Shown here: in pieces, positions 24,503 to 34,371 of the stretch
How positions within the stretch are numbered: position 1 is the stretch's first letter
How the letters are laid out: each line of letters begins with the position of its first letter
Assembly: GCA_902363665.1 (NCBI GenBank)
Contig: CABJAW010000009.1
Coordinates: forward strand, 1 to 64,000
From: Lachnospiraceae bacterium
Lineage (GTDB): Bacteria; Bacillota; Clostridia; Lachnospirales; Lachnospiraceae
DNA: 64,000 bases
Reading direction: 5' to 3'
Translations under genes and position numbers: made by a program
Notes under the pieces: generated by a model
What the model was told of the DNA's origin: nothing
What the model saw: only the letters and a program-made list of their open reading frames with translations
Database searches by the model: none

Positions 24503-26596
24503 ATGGTTAGTTTAGGAAAATGGATTGCGAAGCACAAGTATCTGATTCTTCTGATTGGATTTCTTCTGCTGATCCCGTCCTTTTACGGGATGATCAAGAC
24601 AAGGACAAATTATGACATACTGAGTTATCTGCCGGACACACTGGAGACAGTGAAAGGTCAGGATATCATGGTAGATGAGTTCGGTATGGGGGCTTTCTCG
24701 ATGGTTGTTGTGGAAGGCATGGAGCTCAAGGATGTACAGAAGCTGGAAGATCAGTTCAGTGAGGTAGAGCATGTAAAGGACGTACTCTGGTATGATGATG
24801 TAGCTGATATCAGCCTTCCGGTTGACATGATTCCGAAGGATCTGCGGGAAGCATTCTTCAGGGGCGATGCGACTATGATGCTGGTGCTTTTCGACAATAC
24901 GACATCATCCGATGAGGCGATGGGAGCCGTGGAAGAGATGCGAAAGCTGGTGAATGACCAGACCTTCATCAGCGGTATGACAGGTATCGTTACAGATATC
25001 AAAAATATCGCACTGGAGGAACTTCCGGCCTACGTTGTGATCGCAGCAGCACTTTGTTTCCTGATTTTGCTGCTGACGACGGATTCATTTCTCGTTCCGG
25101 TCTTCTTCCTGCTTAGTATCGGACTTGCAATTGTTTACAATCTCGGCAGCAATATTTTTCTTGGAGAGATCTCTTACATCACGAAAGCGCTGACCGCGGT
25201 ACTGCAGCTTGGTGTTACGATGGACTACTCGATTTTTCTTCTGGACAGCTTTGAGGAGAATAAAAAGCATTACCCGGATGACCGGGAACTGGCAATGGGG
25301 CATGCGATTGCAGCAACATTCAAGTCCATTATCGGAAGCTCGATCACAACAGTGGCAGGTTTCCTTGCACTTTGCAGTATGACGTTCGCACTTGGACGCG
25401 ACATCGGAATCGTCATGTCGAAGGGTGTTATCATGGGAGTACTCTGCTGCGTTACGTTTCTGCCGTCCATTATTCTGGTGTTTGACAAGGGAATCAAGAA
25501 GACGAAGCACAGACCACTGATTAAAAATACGAACCGTGCATCCACCTTCATTGTAAAGCATCACAAGCTGTGGATGGTGCTGTTCCTCGTGCTTCTGTAT
25601 CCGGCATTTTATGGAAACAACCATACTGGAATTTACTACAACATTGCACGCTCTCTTCCGTCCACACTGGACTCTAATGTGGCGAATACGAAGCTGACCG
25701 AAGATTTTGACATGAGTACGATCCATATGGTTATGATGGATAAAAATATGGATGCAAAATCAAAGCGCAATATGGTTTCTGACATTGATGCAGTTGACGG
25801 AGTAAAGTGGACGATCAGCATGAGCTCTCTGCTTGGACCGACAATCCCGGATTCGATGATCCCGGATGACATCAAGTCGATGCTTCAGGGCGGCGATTAC
25901 GAGCTTGCATTTGTCTGCTCAAAGTACGAGTCGGCGACCGCAGAGGTAAATGCTCAGATCGGAGAGATCGATGAGATTGTGAAGTCCTACGATCCGAACG
26001 CGCTGGTAATCGGAGAAGCTCCTATGATGAAGGATCTTGAGGATGTCACGAATGTTGACCTTGTCAATGTAAATACACTTTCCATTGCGGCTATTTTCGT
26101 TATCATTATGCTTACGTTCAAATCAATTTCGCTGCCGATTATTCTGGTATCCGTCATCGAGTTTGCGATCATGGTCAATATGGCGGTTCCATATTACCAG
26201 GGAGTTGAGCTTCCGTTTGTTGCAAGTATTGTTGTCGGTACCATTCAGCTTGGTGCAACGGTAGACTATGCGATCCTGATGACAAGCCGGTATCAGAAAG
26301 AGCGCCGGAGCGGCAAAAATAAAAAAGAAGCGGTACTGGCAACACACAAGGCATGTATGCTTTCTATTATTACGAGTGGTATCAGCTTCTTTGCGGCAAC
26401 CTTTGGTGTGGCTGCATATTCAAAGGTAGATATGATCGGCGCGATCTGTACGCTGCTGTCAAGAGGTGCGCTGATCAGTATGGTCGTTGTACTTGGTGTA
26501 TTACCGGCGATGTTCCTGCTTTTTGATAAGGTGATCTGCATGACAACGATTGATTTCCTTGGAAAGAAGGAAAAAAAGAAAAAACAGACAGCATAG
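24503..26596 (+). CDS. MMPL-family RND transporter
   Basis: A 697-residue membrane protein with two homologous halves, each with one helix, a soluble extracytoplasmic loop and five more helices. It begins with a basic stretch and a helix at about 14-32. The second half starts near residue 350. Transport-domain sequences TAVLQLGVTMDYSIFLLDSF and GTIQLGATVDYAILMTSRYQ contain the paired Asp-Tyr motif of proton-driven MMPL proteins. MMPL members export lipids, polymers or antimicrobials. The adjacent heptad-repeat protein is the likely partner or substrate-handling component. Confidence 0.88.
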   Translation: MVSLGKWIAKHKYLILLIGFLLLIPSFYGMIKTRTNYDILSYLPDTLETVKGQDIMVDEFGMGAFSMVVVEGMELKDVQKLEDQFSEVEHVKDVLWYDDVADISLPVDMIPKDLREAFFRGDATMMLVLFDNTTSSDEAMGAVEEMRKLVNDQTFISGMTGIVTDIKNIALEELPAYVVIAAALCFLILLLTTDSFLVPVFFLLSIGLAIVYNLGSNIFLGEISYITKALTAVLQLGVTMDYSIFLLDSFEENKKHYPDDRELAMGHAIAATFKSIIGSSITTVAGFLALCSMTFALGRDIGIVMSKGVIMGVLCCVTFLPSIILVFDKGIKKTKHRPLIKNTNRASTFIVKHHKLWMVLFLVLLYPAFYGNNHTGIYYNIARSLPSTLDSNVANTKLTEDFDMSTIHMVMMDKNMDAKSKRNMVSDIDAVDGVKWTISMSSLLGPTIPDSMIPDDIKSMLQGGDYELAFVCSKYESATAEVNAQIGEIDEIVKSYDPNALVIGEAPMMKDLEDVTNVDLVNVNTLSIAAIFVIIMLTFKSISLPIILVSVIEFAIMVNMAVPYYQGVELPFVASIVVGTIQLGATVDYAILMTSRYQKERRSGKNKKEAVLATHKACMLSIITSGISFFAATFGVAAYSKVDMIGAICTLLSRGALISMVVVLGVLPAMFLLFDKVICMTTIDFLGKKEKKKKQTA

Positions 26597-26736
26597 AAGT
26601 CAGAAAAAAGAAATAGGGCTCGTAAAAAAGCGGGTCAATGGGTGATGGGACTAAAACATACCTCGTCTGGACGCAGAAAGATCATCTGGCGGACGAGGTA
26701 TCAGGACATGGCGAACAGAGTTTGGAGGAAACAGTC

Positions 26737-29700
26737 ATGAACAGAAACAGAAAGTGCAGTAAAAAAGTGGCTGCAGGAATTGCAGTCGGAATGGCAGCAG
26801 TGATGAGTGCAGTACCGGTACTGGCCGCAGAAGAGGCCGCATCGGTATCAAAAGAAGAGACAGTATACGTCAATGCAGATGCCTCCGGAAATAAAGAAAG
26901 CGTTACCGTTTCAAGCTGGCTGAAAAATGCCGGTTCTGAAAAAGAACTGAAGGATAGCAGTGACCTGCAGGACATTGTAAATGTAAAAGGCGATGAGACA
27001 TTCTCGCAGGATGGAGAGGGACTTACCTGGAACACGGATGATGAGGATATCTATTATCAGGGAACAACTGACAAAGAGCTGCCGGTCAATGTGAAACTCA
27101 CATATTATCTGGACGGTCAGGAGATGGCACCGGAAGACCTGAAGGGAAAGAGTGGCCATCTGGAGATCCACGTAGAATATGAAAACAATGAAAAACAGAA
27201 CATGACAATAAACGGAAAAGAGGAGACTATCTACAGCCCGTTTGTGATGGTGACAGGAATGATCCTTCCGGGCGATACATTTAAAAATGTCACGATTGAC
27301 AACGGAAAGGTTGTTTCGGACGGCAACCGTGAGATCGTCATCGGCTTTGGTATGCCGGGAATGCAGGAGAGCCTGAATCTTGCTCAGCTGCAGGATATGA
27401 TTGATGATCTGAAGGAAACCGAGACTGAGACTGAAACCGATACCAGGTCTGAGACAGATACAAAAGAAAAAGCAGAAACTGAGACAGAAACCGAAACTGA
27501 GACTGTGGCTGAGACAGAAACAGAAGCAGACACCAAGGAGGATGATGAATTGAACCTGCCGGAGAGCTTTACGGTATCGGCAGATGTGGAAAACTTTTCC
27601 ATGAGTTCTACTTTCACGGTCGCCCTGACGGATATTCTGAAACAGCTGAATACCGACAAGATCACCAACATTGATGATCTGAAGGATTCCCTGAATGATC
27701 TGGAGGACGCAGCACTGAAACTGGTGGACGGTACTTCTGATCTTTATGATGGTGTCGAGGAGCTGGATGACAAATACGGCGAGTTCGATGATGGTGTGAA
27801 AGATCTGAAAGAGGGCGTTGAGAAACTGGTGGACGGCAGCTCTGATCTCAAAGACGGAGCAGGCAGCCTGAAAGATGGGGCAGGTGATTTGGTGGATGGT
27901 GTCGGTACCTTAAAGGATGGAAGCTCACAGCTGGTAAGCGGCGCATCTTCCTTAAAGGATGGCACAGCAACTTTGAAAAATGGTGCTTCTTCCCTTGTAA
28001 GCGGCGCAAAACAGGTGGATGACGGTACGTTTTCTCTGGCAGCAGGTGCAGGGGAGCTGAAGAACGGAAGCACGACTTTGAAGGCAGGAGTGGATCAGTA
28101 TACCAGCGGAGCAGATGAGCTGAACAGTGGAATCCAGACGTATCTTGGAACGAAGGGGGCACTTTCAGGAAAGGTAGGGGAATTCCAGAAGGGAATCGCA
28201 ACGCTGTCAAGTGGCGTGAAGGCGTATACAAAGGGAGCCTCTGACCTGGCAGACGGCATAACCGCATACGTGGCAGGTGAGAATGAAATGGCAACAAAGG
28301 CACAGGGGCTGAAGCCGCTTGTGACCGGATTGCCGAAAATCCGTACTTCTTTGAATAAATTGTATCAGTCAGTAGACGGAAAAGGAGATAAAGATCTTCT
28401 TGCAGGGGCAAAAACACTGGCAGGAGGTCTTGCACAGCTTGAAGCTGAGATCGAAGGAACGGATGTAACTTCCCTGATCCAGTTGGTAGATAGCATGATT
28501 GCTTCCGGAAAAGAACTGATTTCCGAGGCTGGCACAATGCAGGGTATATTGAATGATGAAATCAGTGGTCCGATGACAGAGATGCTGACAACAGGCGCAA
28601 AGCTGCAGCAGGGTGTCAGCGATCTTTCCAGCAGGCTGGACGACTCCAAGAAACAGGTAGCGACACTGAAGGATACGGTGAATAAATCTCTGGCGGCTCA
28701 GATTAAGGCAGAGAATGAGAAACTGGCCAGTGCACAGCAGACATTAGATGCTGCAAGCGAAACGTTCCAGTCCAAAGTGGATGAAGTGAATGCCCAGATT
28801 GGTACTGTAAATAAAAAGATCGAAGCGTTCAATCAGGCAGCAGCGCAGCAGAATGCTACGGCACAGCAGGCAGTAGATGCAGCGGCACAGGCAGCTTCCG
28901 GTACGGCAGATCAGGCAGGCACTGCAGCATCCGCGGCCGGATCTGCAGCAGGTACGGCAGGTTCGGCGAGCGGCAGTGCAGGGGATGCGGCAAATACAGC
29001 TTCTTCCGCGGCAAACAGTGCGGCAAGTGCTTCGAGTGCTGCCGGAAATGCAGCGACACAGGCAAGCCAGGCGGCAAGTGTAGCACAGCAGGCTGCTGCA
29101 GCAGCACAGGCATTAGAGGAGACCAATCCTGGTCTTGCTTCCCAGTTGAGCGGTCTCGCTTCCAGTTTAAGCGCTTCCGCATCTGAACTCAGTGGTGCAC
29201 AGGGATCTCTTGGCAGTGCATCAAGTGAACTGAGCGGTACTGCAGGCAGTTTAAGCGGAGCGGCACAGACACTTTCCGGAAATGCAGGAGATCTGAGCGC
29301 ATCCGCAGACAGCCTTTCCGCTTCGGCATCCGCAGCCGGCAGCATATCTGTATCCCTGCCGACCGTCAGCACGGAATCGGTTGCGACACTTGATCCGATT
29401 ACGGTTGATACGACGATTGGTACACTTCCGGCACTGGATACTATCGGACTGGATGAAAGTCTGACACAGGCATTAAACAGCATTCAGCTTCCGGATACAA
29501 CATCACTTGAGCAGGGACTTGCCTTGATCCAGACAGATTACAAGAAGGTTCAGAACACCGTAGCAAAGAAACTGAATCCGGCTCTTCAGGATGTTCAGAC
29601 GAAGCTGGACGGCATCAAGGCGATGGAAAGCCAGATTCCGGAGAATCCGCTTGGAAAGCTTCCGGCTGCAGTAAAGAAAATGAGCGACGGGGCGCAGGAG

Positions 29701-30558
29701 CTGAGTGCTGGTATGACGACACTTTCCACGAGCGTTGCAGCCTTCTACAAGGAAACCGAATCACTGCCGGCAGCGGCAAAGGGCATTCAGGCTCTGCTGG
29801 ATGGATTTACGCAGCTTAGCAGTTATAACAAGTCACTGACAGACGGTGCGGCAGCGCTGAAGAAAAACAGGACAACGCTGGATAAGGGAGTTGACAGTCT
29901 GACAAGCGGAGCAGAGCAGTTAGCAGGCGGACTGAACACATTAAGTACACAGCTTTCAGCAGGCGCAGGCAAGCTGGCAGCAAACAGCAGAACTCTCAGA
30001 TCAGGTGCAGGTAATCTTGCTTCCGGTGCAGCGACCTTAAAGAGTGGCGCGGATACACTGAAAAATGGTACAGGAAGCCTGTACAGCGGATCCAGAACAT
30101 TGGCTTCCGGTGCAGAAACACTGGAGAGCGGAGCGGGCACGCTGTACGATGGAACGAAGACACTGGATTCCGGTGTATCGACCTTAAAGAGCGGAGCAGA
30201 GACACTGGAGAGCGGAGCAGGCGCACTTTACGATGGAGCGGAAACACTGGAAAGTGGTGTAAACGAGCTCAATGACGGAGCAGAGACACTGGAGAGTGGA
30301 AGTACGGAAGTGAAAGACGGTATCTCCGAACTGAAGGATGGCGCAGAAGAACTGCGTGACGGCATGAAGGAGTTTGATGAAGAAGGTACAAGCAAGCTGA
30401 AGAAAGCAGTTGATGAGGATCTTTCTGATATCCTTGACCGGATCCGCATCCTGAGTTCTGAGGATTATGCATACAGCACTTACAGCGGACGTGTTGACGG
30501 TATGGACGGAAATGTAAAATTCATTATTGAGACCGCGCCGATCGAGAACGACGACTGA
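26737..30558 (+). CDS. Secreted xxxLxxG heptad-repeat protein (YhgE/Pip-like)
   Basis: A 1273-residue exported protein. Signal peptide about 1-32 (KKVAAGIAVGMAAVMSAVPVLAAEE). A folded N-terminal region runs to about residue 225, followed by a low-complexity Glu/Thr linker. Arrays of the xxxLxxG heptad then occur at about 335-510 and 1080-1220, with SGxxxLxDG repeats. They flank a coiled-coil and Ala/Ser-rich stretch (about 650-880). There is no C-terminal membrane segment or LPXTG. Related YhgE/Pip proteins have these heptads between membrane helices; here the helices are missing and the upstream MMPL protein may supply them. The ATG at 26737 follows GGAGGAAA; an upstream in-frame extension lacks a ribosome binding site. 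Confidence 0.8.
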   Translation: MNRNRKCSKKVAAGIAVGMAAVMSAVPVLAAEEAASVSKEETVYVNADASGNKESVTVSSWLKNAGSEKELKDSSDLQDIVNVKGDETFSQDGEGLTWNTDDEDIYYQGTTDKELPVNVKLTYYLDGQEMAPEDLKGKSGHLEIHVEYENNEKQNMTINGKEETIYSPFVMVTGMILPGDTFKNVTIDNGKVVSDGNREIVIGFGMPGMQESLNLAQLQDMIDDLKETETETETDTRSETDTKEKAETETETETETVAETETEADTKEDDELNLPESFTVSADVENFSMSSTFTVALTDILKQLNTDKITNIDDLKDSLNDLEDAALKLVDGTSDLYDGVEELDDKYGEFDDGVKDLKEGVEKLVDGSSDLKDGAGSLKDGAGDLVDGVGTLKDGSSQLVSGASSLKDGTATLKNGASSLVSGAKQVDDGTFSLAAGAGELKNGSTTLKAGVDQYTSGADELNSGIQTYLGTKGALSGKVGEFQKGIATLSSGVKAYTKGASDLADGITAYVAGENEMATKAQGLKPLVTGLPKIRTSLNKLYQSVDGKGDKDLLAGAKTLAGGLAQLEAEIEGTDVTSLIQLVDSMIASGKELISEAGTMQGILNDEISGPMTEMLTTGAKLQQGVSDLSSRLDDSKKQVATLKDTVNKSLAAQIKAENEKLASAQQTLDAASETFQSKVDEVNAQIGTVNKKIEAFNQAAAQQNATAQQAVDAAAQAASGTADQAGTAASAAGSAAGTAGSASGSAGDAANTASSAANSAASASSAAGNAATQASQAASVAQQAAAAAQALEETNPGLASQLSGLASSLSASASELSGAQGSLGSASSELSGTAGSLSGAAQTLSGNAGDLSASADSLSASASAAGSISVSLPTVSTESVATLDPITVDTTIGTLPALDTIGLDESLTQALNSIQLPDTTSLEQGLALIQTDYKKVQNTVAKKLNPALQDVQTKLDGIKAMESQIPENPLGKLPAAVKKMSDGAQELSAGMTTLSTSVAAFYKETESLPAAAKGIQALLDGFTQLSSYNKSLTDGAAALKKNRTTLDKGVDSLTSGAEQLAGGLNTLSTQLSAGAGKLAANSRTLRSGAGNLASGAATLKSGADTLKNGTGSLYSGSRTLASGAETLESGAGTLYDGTKTLDSGVSTLKSGAETLESGAGALYDGAETLESGVNELNDGAETLESGSTEVKDGISELKDGAEELRDGMKEFDEEGTSKLKKAVDEDLSDILDRIRILSSEDYAYSTYSGRVDGMDGNVKFIIETAPIENDD
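27417..27549. repeat. Low-complexity Glu/Thr codon tract inside the heptad-repeat gene
   Basis: Alternating GAG/GAA and ACT/ACC/ACA codons give an ETETET-type linker interrupted by Asp, Lys and Val residues. The repeat is imperfect at DNA level and stays in frame. Confidence 0.8.
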
Positions 30559-30599
30559 TCCAAAGGCCTGAAAAAAATAAAAGTTAAAGCAGCATGAAA

Positions 30600-30650
30600 A
30601 GCAATGCCGCAGGATCATCATTTGGATGGTTTTGCGGCATTGCTCGTTTA
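30600..30650 (+). terminator. Terminator of the MMPL operon
   Basis: Stem AGCAATGCCGCA (30600-30611)/TGCGGCATTGCT (30633-30644), followed by CGTTT; the T tract is short. Confidence 0.7.
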
Positions 30651-30720
30651 ACCGGAGCAGGCGGACACAGTGCTTTACCTGCGAATGACAAAAACTTCTG
30701 CCCGGAACTTCTGCCAAGGC

Positions 30721-30749
30721 TTGCAGAGGCAGAGGTTCTGTGCTATAGT
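30721..30749 (+). promoter_or_regulatory. Promoter of the gtrA-like gene
   Basis: TTGCAG (30721-30726), 17-base spacer, TATAGT (30744-30749), about 45 bases before the ATG. Confidence 0.6.
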
Positions 30750-30793
30750 AAATTAAGATAGAATAAAAATTATAGATAAGAAAGAACATAAAA

Positions 30794-31240
30794 ATGAAAA
30801 AAGAAAATGGATTTTTGATATCAGCCTGGAATTCTGTGAAAAAATTTATGGATCTTACAACGCTGAAATTTTTAGCGGTTGGTGTGGTCAATACGCTGGT
30901 CGGTACGGGACTGATGTTTGTCCTCTACAATATTTTTTCTGTCAATTACTGGATTTCATCCGCCTCAAATTATATTGTGGGCAGCATTGTCAGTTATTTT
31001 CTGAATAAATATTTCACCTTCCAAAATAAAGAGCGGTCAGCAAAGCAGGTTATCTGTTTTATCGTAAATATCACACTATGTTATCTGATCGCATATGGTC
31101 TGGCAAAACCGGCTGTTTCTGCAGTACTCTCCGGAATGAGCGAAAAAGTGCAGGGGAACTGTTCGATGCTGGTTGGCATGTGTTTGTTTGTAGCACTGAA
31201 TTATCTGGGACAGCGTTTTTTTGTATTTAAAAAAGAATAG
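30794..31240 (+). CDS. GtrA family membrane protein
   Basis: A 148-residue protein with four membrane helices. GtrA-family signatures: KFLAVGVVNTLVGTGLMFVLY at the first helix and SYFLNKYFTFQNKE after the second. GtrA proteins are thought to flip undecaprenyl-phosphate-linked sugars for glucosylation of cell-wall polymers. No GtrB is adjacent, although the DPM1-type glycosyltransferase at 38857 is of the kind that works with GtrA. It is monocistronic, between its own promoter and terminator. Confidence 0.88.
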   Translation: MKKENGFLISAWNSVKKFMDLTTLKFLAVGVVNTLVGTGLMFVLYNIFSVNYWISSASNYIVGSIVSYFLNKYFTFQNKERSAKQVICFIVNITLCYLIAYGLAKPAVSAVLSGMSEKVQGNCSMLVGMCLFVALNYLGQRFFVFKKE

Positions 31241-31289
31241 AGGGATTTATTGCCTGACCCTTCCTGGTGGATCTGCATGTTTTGTGACA

Positions 31290-31334
31290 AACCACAGCTG
31301 CACTGCATTTTCAGATGTGCAGCTGTGGTTTTCT
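31290..31334 (+). terminator. Terminator after the gtrA-like gene
   Basis: Stem ACCACAGCTGCAC (31291-31303)/GTGCAGCTGTGGT (31317-31329) followed by a T-rich run. Confidence 0.85.
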
Positions 31335-31370
31335 TAGTTTTCGGACTTTTTTCGGTTCTGCTCAAAACTA

Positions 31371-31409
31371 TTTAAGATTTTGTTTAAGAACTGTTCATGA
31401 AAATATGAT
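31371..31409 (+). promoter_or_regulatory. Direct repeats upstream of the phospholipid operon
   Basis: TTTAAG at 31371-31376 and 31383-31388 and a related TTCATG at 31394-31399, spaced 11-12 bases, run into a TATGAT (-10-like) at 31404-31409. Tandem half sites at one-turn spacing replacing the -35 are typical of OmpR/PhoB-type activators. Which regulator acts here is unknown. Confidence 0.45.
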
Positions 31410-31501
31410 ATTCTTGAAAGTAAAGGATTAGAAAAAATCATTTGGATCCGTAAAGACTGCAGCTGAAATGAGAAGCAGCATTACAGGAGAAAGAGGGGAA
31501 C

Positions 31502-32296
31502 ATGGGAAGGGCCGGAGAAAAAGAAAAGCAGACGAAAAAAAGCAGTACGGTAAGAGAAACTGCAAAAAAAAACAGCATGGGAAAAGCGAAAACCGCCGCC
31601 GGCATTTTGGCTGCCGCGGAGCAGATTGCTCCGATGTATATCTGGCTTCCCTTGATCTTTGAATTTGTATTTAATACCCTGGTTTATGCGGGGGCAAAAA
31701 TAATTGCCGGCGGGTGGCATCATTATAATATTGAGACGAAGCTGGATCTGGCAATCCCGTTTTTGCCATGGACGATCGTGATCTATTTTGGATGTTATCT
31801 TTTCTGGGCGGCGAATTATGTGCTGAGCGTGCGGGGAGATGCATCATCTGCGTGGCGTTTTTTGAGCGCAGATTTTCTTGCCAAATGTGTCTGCCTCTTT
31901 TTCTTTCTTGTCTTTCCGACGACAAATACAAGACCGGAGGTGACAGGAAGTTCGGTCTGGGACGTGCTGATGCGCTTTTTGTACCGGGTCGATACGGCAG
32001 ATAATCTCTTTCCTTCGATCCACTGCCTGACAAGCTGGTTTTGTTATATCGGCATAAGAGGAAAAAAAGAAATTCCAAAGGGGTATCGGATTTTTTCGTG
32101 CCTGATGGCGGTCGCGGTATTCATTTCAACGCTGACAACGAAGCAGCACGTGCTGTATGATGTGGTATCAGGCATGCTGCTTGCGGAGCTGTCGTATGCG
32201 CTTACTGTTAAAACCGGATTTGCAAAAAAATATCAGTCGTTTTTTGAGTGGGCGGATAAAACGCTGCACCTGAAACAGAAACCGGAGAGAGTATAA
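31502..32296 (+). CDS. PAP2-family membrane phosphatase-like protein
   Basis: A 264-residue integral membrane protein with a Lys-rich N-terminus and about six helices. The PAP2 catalytic elements can be traced as FPTTNTRP (motif 1), FPSIHCLTSW (motif 2, with Ile for the usual Gly in PSGH) and TTKQHVLYDVVSG (motif 3 with His and Asp). It is the first gene of a phospholipid group and may dephosphorylate a lipid phosphate or transfer a head group. The variant motif 2 resembles that of lipid head-group transferases as much as phosphatases. The ATG follows AGAGGGGA. Confidence 0.75.
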   Translation: MGRAGEKEKQTKKSSTVRETAKKNSMGKAKTAAGILAAAEQIAPMYIWLPLIFEFVFNTLVYAGAKIIAGGWHHYNIETKLDLAIPFLPWTIVIYFGCYLFWAANYVLSVRGDASSAWRFLSADFLAKCVCLFFFLVFPTTNTRPEVTGSSVWDVLMRFLYRVDTADNLFPSIHCLTSWFCYIGIRGKKEIPKGYRIFSCLMAVAVFISTLTTKQHVLYDVVSGMLLAELSYALTVKTGFAKKYQSFFEWADKTLHLKQKPERV

Positions 32297-33379
32297 ATGA
32301 ATAATAAAAAGAAAGTAGTTTGGAATACCGTCCTGTTTTTGACCATTCTGGGACTTACCATGTATGGAGTGTTTCACGGAGAAAATCTGGATGAGATGAA
32401 GCAGGCGCTCATTCAGGCGAAAGTGCGGTGGCTTCTTCCGGCAGCCGGATGTGTTTTCGTATTTATCTGGGGGGAGTCGCTCATCATCTGGTATATGCTG
32501 CGGACTTACGGCATCCACGTAAAAGAGGCATTGTGTTTTTTGATCTCGTCGGTTGGTTTTTTCTTCAGCTGTGTCACGCCGTCTGCGACAGGCGGTCAGC
32601 CGATGCAGATCTATTTTATGAAAAAAGAAAAGATTCCGATCCCGGTCTCAACGGTCATTCTTATGATCGTGACGATTACCTACAAGCTGGTGCTCGTTGT
32701 GATCGGACTTGGCATCCTGCTGTTTGGACGCGGTTTTCAGGAACAGTATCTTACCGGGATTCTGCCGGTCTTTTATCTTGGTATTGCGCTGAATGTATTC
32801 TGCGTAACTTTTATGATGATCCTTGTATTTCATCCGTCACTCGCAAAGAAGATCATGGTCAGCGGACTGAAGCTGCTGGAGCGCTTTCACCTCATGAAAA
32901 AGAAGGAGTCCAGGCTGGAAAAGCTGGAAGCATCCATGGATATGTACAATGAGACTGCGGCATTTATGAGGGATCATAAAATACTGATCGTAAATGTATT
33001 TCTGATCACGTTTGGCCAGCGGATCGTACTGTTTGCAGTGACATGGTTTGTGTGCATGGCTTTTTCCATTTCAGGACAGTCAGCGGTGACCGTTATTCTG
33101 CTGCAGGCTGTGATCTCTGTCTCTGTGGATATGCTGCCGCTTCCGGGTGGAATGGGCATCAGCGAGACGCTGTTTCTGGCAATTTTCCCACCGGTCTTCG
33201 GAGAACTGCTGCTTCCGGCGATGGTACTTTCCAGAGGACTTGGCTATTACAGTGAGCTGCTGATTTCGGCGATTTTTACGGTGGCTGCGGTATTCGTCTT
33301 CGACCGAAGAACCGCCAAAAGGGAAAAAGAAAAGGCTGTCCGGCAGAAAGTATGCAGACAGGGCGCGAATAGGACATGA
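32297..33379 (+). CDS. LPG synthase-type flippase domain protein (UPF0104/YbhN)
   Basis: A 360-residue membrane protein with about eight helices. It shows the signatures of the lysylphosphatidylglycerol synthase TM-region family: FFSCVTPSATGGQPMQIYFM near residue 92 and VDMLPLPGGMGISETLFL near 275. It has only the flippase-like membrane domain, not the aminoacyl-transferase domain. The ATG follows the PAP2 stop codon with no gap. Likely moves a lipid or lipid-linked group across the membrane; substrate unknown. Confidence 0.82.
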   Translation: MNNKKKVVWNTVLFLTILGLTMYGVFHGENLDEMKQALIQAKVRWLLPAAGCVFVFIWGESLIIWYMLRTYGIHVKEALCFLISSVGFFFSCVTPSATGGQPMQIYFMKKEKIPIPVSTVILMIVTITYKLVLVVIGLGILLFGRGFQEQYLTGILPVFYLGIALNVFCVTFMMILVFHPSLAKKIMVSGLKLLERFHLMKKKESRLEKLEASMDMYNETAAFMRDHKILIVNVFLITFGQRIVLFAVTWFVCMAFSISGQSAVTVILLQAVISVSVDMLPLPGGMGISETLFLAIFPPVFGELLLPAMVLSRGLGYYSELLISAIFTVAAVFVFDRRTAKREKEKAVRQKVCRQGANRT

Positions 33380-33512
33380 AGCCGGCTGCTTTGAAAAACG
33401 GGGTTAGAGGGACGAATCAGGAAAAAGAGATTCGACTGATATCTGCCAAACGAAAAAGGAAAGTAAGAAAGAGAAAAAAGGAAAAGAGAAAAAGAGAAAA
33501 AGGGGAAAAACT

Positions 33513-34193
33513 ATGTTGGGATTTTATGATTACACGGTAATATTGACCTACTTAAGTCTGGCGTCATCGCTATGCGGAATGTTCTGCGCATTTTCCGGTC
33601 ATCTGCACTGGGCAATCTTCTGCCTTGCGCTGTCCGGTCTGTTTGATACCTTTGATGGAAAAGTGGCAAGAACGAAGAGGAACCGGACAGAGGATGAAAA
33701 AAATTTTGGGATCCAGATTGATTCCTTATGTGATATTGTCTGCTTCGGAGTTTATCCGGTAATCCTGTGCTATTTTTCAGGTATGCAGGATCTGCCGGGA
33801 CTGGCAATTCTCGTTTTCTACTGCCTGGCGGGCCTGATCCGGCTTGCATTTTTCAATGTGATGGAGACGGGCCGTCAGCAGAAAACAGATGAGAACCGCA
33901 AATATTACCAGGGACTTCCGATCACCTCGATCGCAGTGATTCTTCCGCTTGTATATGTCAGCTCCTCTTTGTATGCGCAGCATTTTATTCTGGTGCTCCA
34001 TATTGTGATGCTGGTAACAGGACTTCTTTTTATTCTGAATTTCCGTTTCCGCAAACCGAACAATAAAGAACTGGCGGTATTGATCAGCATTGTGGCGGTT
34101 GCGGTTGTGTATATCCTGATCTATTTCCGCTGGAGAGGCTATATGCAGTGGAGCTGGAAGAACGTGATGAATCTGCTGCGCGGGCACAAGTGA
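33513..34193 (+). CDS. pssA: CDP-diacylglycerol-serine O-phosphatidyltransferase
   Basis: CDP-alcohol phosphatidyltransferase of 226 residues making phosphatidylserine. The signature D-G-x2-A-R-x-G-x3-D-x3-D pattern is spread over FDTFDGKVARTKR and FGIQIDSLCDIV, with an insertion between halves that is usual in PssA. Six or so membrane helices. A Psd gene follows, which supports serine specificity. It is preceded by a polypurine A/G tract ending in a GGGGAAAAA ribosome binding site. Confidence 0.88.
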   Translation: MLGFYDYTVILTYLSLASSLCGMFCAFSGHLHWAIFCLALSGLFDTFDGKVARTKRNRTEDEKNFGIQIDSLCDIVCFGVYPVILCYFSGMQDLPGLAILVFYCLAGLIRLAFFNVMETGRQQKTDENRKYYQGLPITSIAVILPLVYVSSSLYAQHFILVLHIVMLVTGLLFILNFRFRKPNNKELAVLISIVAVAVVYILIYFRWRGYMQWSWKNVMNLLRGHK

Positions 34194-34371
34194 GAGAATT
34201 CATAGATGGAAGCCGGCGAAGTTGAGCATACCTGAAGACACTTGCTGTAAGAGGTGCGGTATTTGCGGGAGATTTCGCCTGAAATAGCAGCAGTTATGCA
34301 GTTATATTATAGAGAAAATACAAAATCTGCAGCGGATAAAACAAATCAGAGAACAGGAGCGTGAAAGCGAA

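Noticed and set aside
33440..33510. Polypurine A/G tract as a special regulatory element
   Set aside because: A similar tract precedes 6679. Both are probably just purine-rich ribosome-binding leaders without further structure.
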